Source: Litsea cubeba (taxonomy: Eukaryota; Streptophyta; Magnoliopsida; Laurales; Lauraceae). Taken from it: DNA of 64,000 bases. Shown here one piece after another: positions 60,194-64,000 of the stretch. Made by a program: the position numbers and the translations under genes. The notes below the pieces were generated by a model. The model was not told the origin of the DNA, made no database searches, and saw nothing but the letters and a program-made list of their open reading frames with translations. How positions within the stretch are numbered: position 1 is the stretch's first letter; each line of letters begins with the position of its first letter. The DNA is taken from NCBI GenBank assembly GCA_012931725.1, contig CM022951.1, positions 30,598,605-30,662,604 on the forward strand, in the 5' to 3' direction.

Positions 60194-61039
60194 CTACCTA
60201 TCTCTATCTCTACATGAAATTCGCTCACTTCGGGAAGAGCGGACGGAAATCAGAGGCCTTTGCTCTATCTGCTTCTTCCTCTTCCCAGGGCGATTTTCTG
60301 ATATCATTTTTATAGATATAGATATAGATAGAATTATATCTCTATTATTAATTATTATAATAATGAATTAAGCAAGCGGCACCTTCGCGACTCAAACTGC
60401 CGGTACGCTTTTCGGCTCGCAACGACTCAAATGGGCGGGAGCTCTTTATTTACTTGCAATGCCTGCAGTTCGCCTTTAGTTAGAAGTAGAAGTAGAGGGC
60501 AACCTTTGCTTTGCCCCACACTTCATAAAAAAAAAGCATGGATTACGTAAGAAAAAGTACATAACATAAGGAGTGAGAAAGAAAAACTTGGTTACGGGAA
60601 CCGAAGGTTAGGCCGACTACTTACTTTAGTATAGCTAAACCTTAAAAAGTGTCTTCCTAGCCCCTTTTCTTCTCCCTTTCTGTCAATGTTGCCAATTCTC
60701 AGAATACTTAATAATGTACCCTCGCGCATACAATTGCCCAACGACTTTCTTCCTCCGACTTCTTTAGCCACTTCTGCCTCTGTCATATTCGGGATCGGGA
60801 GAGCTTGCTTCGTGGCGGAGCATTTAGTAATGCCAGTAGCCTGGTGAGGGCTGTCTGGGGACAGGTTAAGGCCTGCTAGGCTTGCTTCTCATGAGATTCA
60901 AAAAGGGGCTCATAAACTGGGCGGGCGGGCTTTTGGGCACACCGAAAAGGGGAAGTGGATGGAGGGTGCTTCTCAGCGGGGTGGGGTCGCTATACTATAG
61001 TGGCTAGGGCGAGTCTTTCTACACGGCTGGACACCCGGC
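60194..61039. other. Mitochondrial-like spacer
   Basis: An AT-rich microsatellite-like patch (about 60310-60375, ATAGATATAG repeats) and GC-rich stretches; the minus frame at 60592-60786 has no recognised motif. No gene seen. Confidence 0.45.
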
Positions 61040-62960
61040 TCTAGACGAAGCTGCAGGGGTTACCACCACATCCTCTCCCGATAGACTTGAAGCTCTTCAT
61101 AGTCGGGCGGGGTAGACAATCTTCTCTCAAAAAGAGATAGCCCAAAGATGACAGAGGAAGGTATTCGGTTAAAAAAAGATACGGCAGTCAGAACAGCTTT
61201 AGCCCAAAAAAAACTAGGGACAGAAGCTGAGAACAAGAAAGAGCTAGCTGTCTCCAATATATGGCGATGCTTCCACTCGGCAACTCCATTCTATTGAGGA
61301 GTGTGGGAGCAGGATCGTTGGGAAAGCGCTTTATAAGTGAAGTGAGTTGAAGCAAGCAGAGTTTGGAAGGCAGCGGAGATATATTCACCCCGAACAGAAA
61401 CCCTTGATTTTAGTCAATTTTTTCATTGTTCTGTAAAAAATAACATATATGGATGCTCCTCCTTTCGATAATAGAGGGGCAGGATGGACTTCGGACACAA
61501 GATCAAAAGGAGAAGTAGAAAGAGCTTCTTTAATAAAGAAAGGGCCGAGCCTTTTCCCCGCCCCGCTTGCAACCCATATAAGTAGAAATCTCAATGTTAG
61601 GTACAGACCCCAACATTCCAGTAGAAATGACATATCTAAGCCTTGGGCTGCAGACATGTCCTAATCTACGATGCCATAACAAAAAAGGGGGAGGGAACAA
61701 CACCAGACACAACAGAAAAGGAAAAAGACTGAGGTAAACGGAGTTTCTCCAAAAAAGAGAGCTTGCCAACTCTACGGTCCTTCCCAATCCCCTTAAGGGC
61801 CTATCGCATGATCCTGTTCAAGACAAGAGGTAGGAGAGAAGTGAATATAAGCATTTGTTTTTCAAGCCGCAAAGAAGATTCACTGAGAGAGCGGGAAGAT
61901 GAAAAAGAGCACAACATATTCGATGATAACGAGAGAGAGTACCAAGACTGGCTAGAGGGAATTGTTCGGAGTTTGCAGTTTAAACAATAAGGGGAGAACG
62001 AAGAGAAGAAAGAAGTGAAGAATCACCAGTCATATTCTTCGATGCACCCGAAGAAAGTAAGCAGTCCCCCTATGTTGTAAGCGTAAAGGGGATCAAATAC
62101 CTGTAACAGAGGAGGAAGAGATATGACAAGACGGATTCAACCTCTGAATCTGCTTCCGGGGTAAAACTATCTGTGTCGGGCGTGGGAGTGCTCCTAAGAT
62201 CATAGAAGTAATGCTGCAGAGGCCCTATGGAGTAAGGGGATCGGGAAGTCTCCGATTCAGTAGGCGTTTCCGGGGGAGCAGCAAGATGAGCTGTGTCTGA
62301 CTGTCGACGAGAGTTTGCATTCTGCCGCTTGCGAGAGTCTGCAATCATGTGACCCGGCTTCTTGCAATAGTGGCGATCTTGGACATGTCTCGTTGGCCTG
62401 ATACACCAGCGGAGCTTCCAGATTGAAGATTCTGACCATAGGGTCGATGTCTCGAAGCATGTTCAGCCGCAAGAACCTGATCTGAAGCACCCTGAGTAAT
62501 ATAAGATCGACCCCCAGCACCCAACCTAGTAAAGGGGCTCAAGTCGAGTCTCCCCGGATCTCACATCAGCAATTGCTCTCTCAATGTCTGGTAGAGGAAC
62601 TCGATGTTGAATTGAGGATCTAACATTTTCGAACTCAGGCCTCAAGCCCATCAAAAACTTAGAGAGCCCCTTTATACTCTATAAGGCTATTCTATGTTAT
62701 ATGAAATTCTTCCCTCGGTCCCCCTATCTTTGAAAGGGGTCCCTCATGTTCAGCTGGTCCCATAGAAGCCTAAGCCTTCGGTAATAATAAATAGTATAGC
62801 ACACTTCTTTATTTTACCCATAAGCTAAGGCATGTTCTTCATGTTGCAACTGATAGAAAGGTGGAGAATCATCCTGAGAATCAAGATGACTTATGTAATC
62901 CCTAAAATCTTTTGCAGTTGCAAAAGAGGTGACGGTGTATATGGGGCTCAAAGGAAGTAC
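61040..62960 (-). pseudogene. Decayed copia gag-integrase fragment
   Basis: The minus strand reads, from high to low coordinates: gag-like text (WDQLNMRDP near 62740; SHLDSQDDSPPFYQLQHEE near 62860-62920), a knuckle with two lost cysteines (DRHYCKKPGHMIADSRKRQ near 62320-62380), a proline/serine linker, pre-integrase LWHRRLGHVCSPRLRY (about 61620-61680), then integrase pieces with a TAG before NGVAEWKHRHILETA (about 61245-61295) and FWAKAVLTAVSFFNRIPSS near 61170-61210. RT is absent. No LTRs are visible. It is old and multiply frameshifted, of the kind long resident in plant mitochondrial DNA. Confidence 0.8.
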
Positions 62961-63439
62961 ACAAGTCATCCTATTTGAAGCTAAGCACTTTTCATCTTTT
63001 GTAGGAAAATCCCCTTCTCTCTAGTCTTGGGAAATTGAAGCGACCCATCCGCATAAGCACAAGATTCTTTTTTCCCGAGCAAATCATTCTTCATCGCATA
63101 AGCCCATGACAAGTCATTTCCGGATGCTTCTTTCGGAAGAGCACGGGGCATGCCTCAATTTGGTGGGATCAAGTCCGAGCAAGGCGTGAGCGGAAAGGCA
63201 AAGGGAAGTACATGAGCCAATATGCGATCGGGAGAAATTTATACCCTCTTAGACCCAAAGCTTGTTCCAAAGGTTCCACTTCGCTTTAAAGGATAGGGGG
63301 GAGAGAAGCGTACAAGAAAGCCCCTATTCCTAAAAAGTGGCGGAGTTCTACCAATTGTTTATTCGCAATGTCTTGAACGAATCCGACGAAGAATCCCTTG
63401 CTTGATAGGGCTTGAGGTTAGAAATCCTAGATTCAATCC
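62961..63439. other. Spacer without recognised genes
   Basis: Nothing coding is recognised. GC and AT patches alternate and no repeat of note is seen. Confidence 0.4.
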
Positions 63440-64000
63440 CGATGCATCGCGGATGTGGAAAGTGGCCTATCAACTAGCTCTAAAGGCCGAGGAAAAGCTA
63501 AAGAGAAGGACCACAAGGAGGCACCGAAGGTGATAGGGGATCGACCTCTACCATCGGGCGAAGAAAGAGGCCCCTTTTTCCCTTCCCTCAATATATATGG
63601 CACGCTTTACTAATATAATGCTCAAGTGCTTAAGGCTCCTTCGGGCCATGGCAACAAACAACTATTATATAAGGCAAGGCTTGGAAGCAAGCTACCAGCG
63701 CCTATCGGCGAGAACTAGGCTTGGTTGGACATTAGGGATATGTCGGAGAAGGATAAGTTATTTCATTTCCTTGAGGGGTTGAAGCCTTGGGCTCGTGCAG
63801 AGCTCGAGAGGAGGGCCGTGCAAGACCTTGCGTCAGCCCAAGCAGCGGCTGAGAGATTGACCGATTACTCGACTGGTGAGAGTGTCAAGAAGAAGAACCC
63901 TCAGGGCAACCCTAAAGCCACCAACCCCCAGAAGGGGAAGGGGCAGATGAGTGAAAAGAAGACCTTTACGAAGCAAGTAGCGCAGTCAAGTAGTGTGCCC
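63440..64000 (+). pseudogene. Gypsy gag fragments (continues past window end)
   Basis: Around 63460-63530 the plus strand reads YQLALKAEEKLKRRTTRRH, a piece typical of the end of a gypsy gag. From 63733 a second piece reads LDIRDMSEKDKLFHFLEGLK, then ARAELERRAVQDLASAQAAA and a lysine-rich tail to the window end. This second piece belongs to the same gag type as 30533-31150 and covers the part that is missing there. The order of the two pieces here shows rearrangement or two different copies. The downstream pol, if any, lies outside. Confidence 0.75.

Noticed and set aside
1..64000. Bacterial features such as operons or ribosome binding sites
   Set aside because: All recognisable genes are plant organelle or plant retroelement genes.

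Overview
The window looks like angiosperm DNA in which organelle-derived sequence and nuclear-type transposable elements are interleaved. No free-standing, intact host protein gene is visible. The host backbone in the right half is mitochondrial. It holds nad2 exons 1 and 2 on the minus strand, joined by a group II intron with a recognisable domain V and followed by the 5' half of intron 2, which is trans-spliced in angiosperms. It also holds a mitochondrial-type trnI-CAU, two plastid-derived pieces (trnT-GGU with flanks; psbH end plus petB exon 1 and intron) and old decayed copia and gypsy fragments of the kind common in plant mitochondrial DNA.

Into this backbone, and across the left third, LTR retrotransposons have inserted. 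Several have TG...CA ends and 5-bp target-site duplications (TSDs). Left to right: (1) 1-3131, the 3' part of a copia element (family A), inserted in the LTR of (2) a decayed Ty3/gypsy chromovirus of Tekay/Del type, 3132-13590, minus strand; (3) 14123-22580, a nearly intact Sire-like copia (family B, TSD ACGGT); (4) about 23.86-25.72 kb, a diverged ~148-bp tandem repeat split by a family C solo LTR (TSD CCTAT); (5) plastid-derived trnT sequence split by a 3.3-kb gypsy-type solo LTR, 26607-29903; (6) copia integrase and gypsy PBS/gag remnants, 29.98-31.2 kb; (7) nad2 intron 2 half, exon 2 and the end of intron 1; (8) a family A solo LTR (TSD GAAGA) and a 20.3-kb full-length family A element (TSD AGGAG), both inside nad2 intron 1; (9) nad2 exon 1 and mitochondrial-like spacer to the right end, with plastid psbH-petB, trnI-CAU, a copia remnant and a gypsy gag remnant.

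The family A element at 35420-55749 is itself a nest. Its pol is split by a 7.4-kb copia of family C (42091-49480, TSD GGTTC). Its right LTR is split by a 3.9-kb Helitron-like element (50956-54870, inserted between A and T) filled with about 25 copies of a ~140-165-bp repeat. Without the Helitron the right LTR is 1757 bp, exactly the length of the left LTR.

Three TSD-flanked integrase-type insertions into organelle-type DNA, plus a transversion-derived stop codon in nad2 exon 2, make the best reading a nuclear copy of mitochondrial DNA (NUMT) later invaded by nuclear transposons. The alternative, a mitochondrial chromosome carrying a 23-kb nad2 intron, would be more surprising and is directly testable. 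All identifications come from reading the sequence and from memory of the families; no database search was run.
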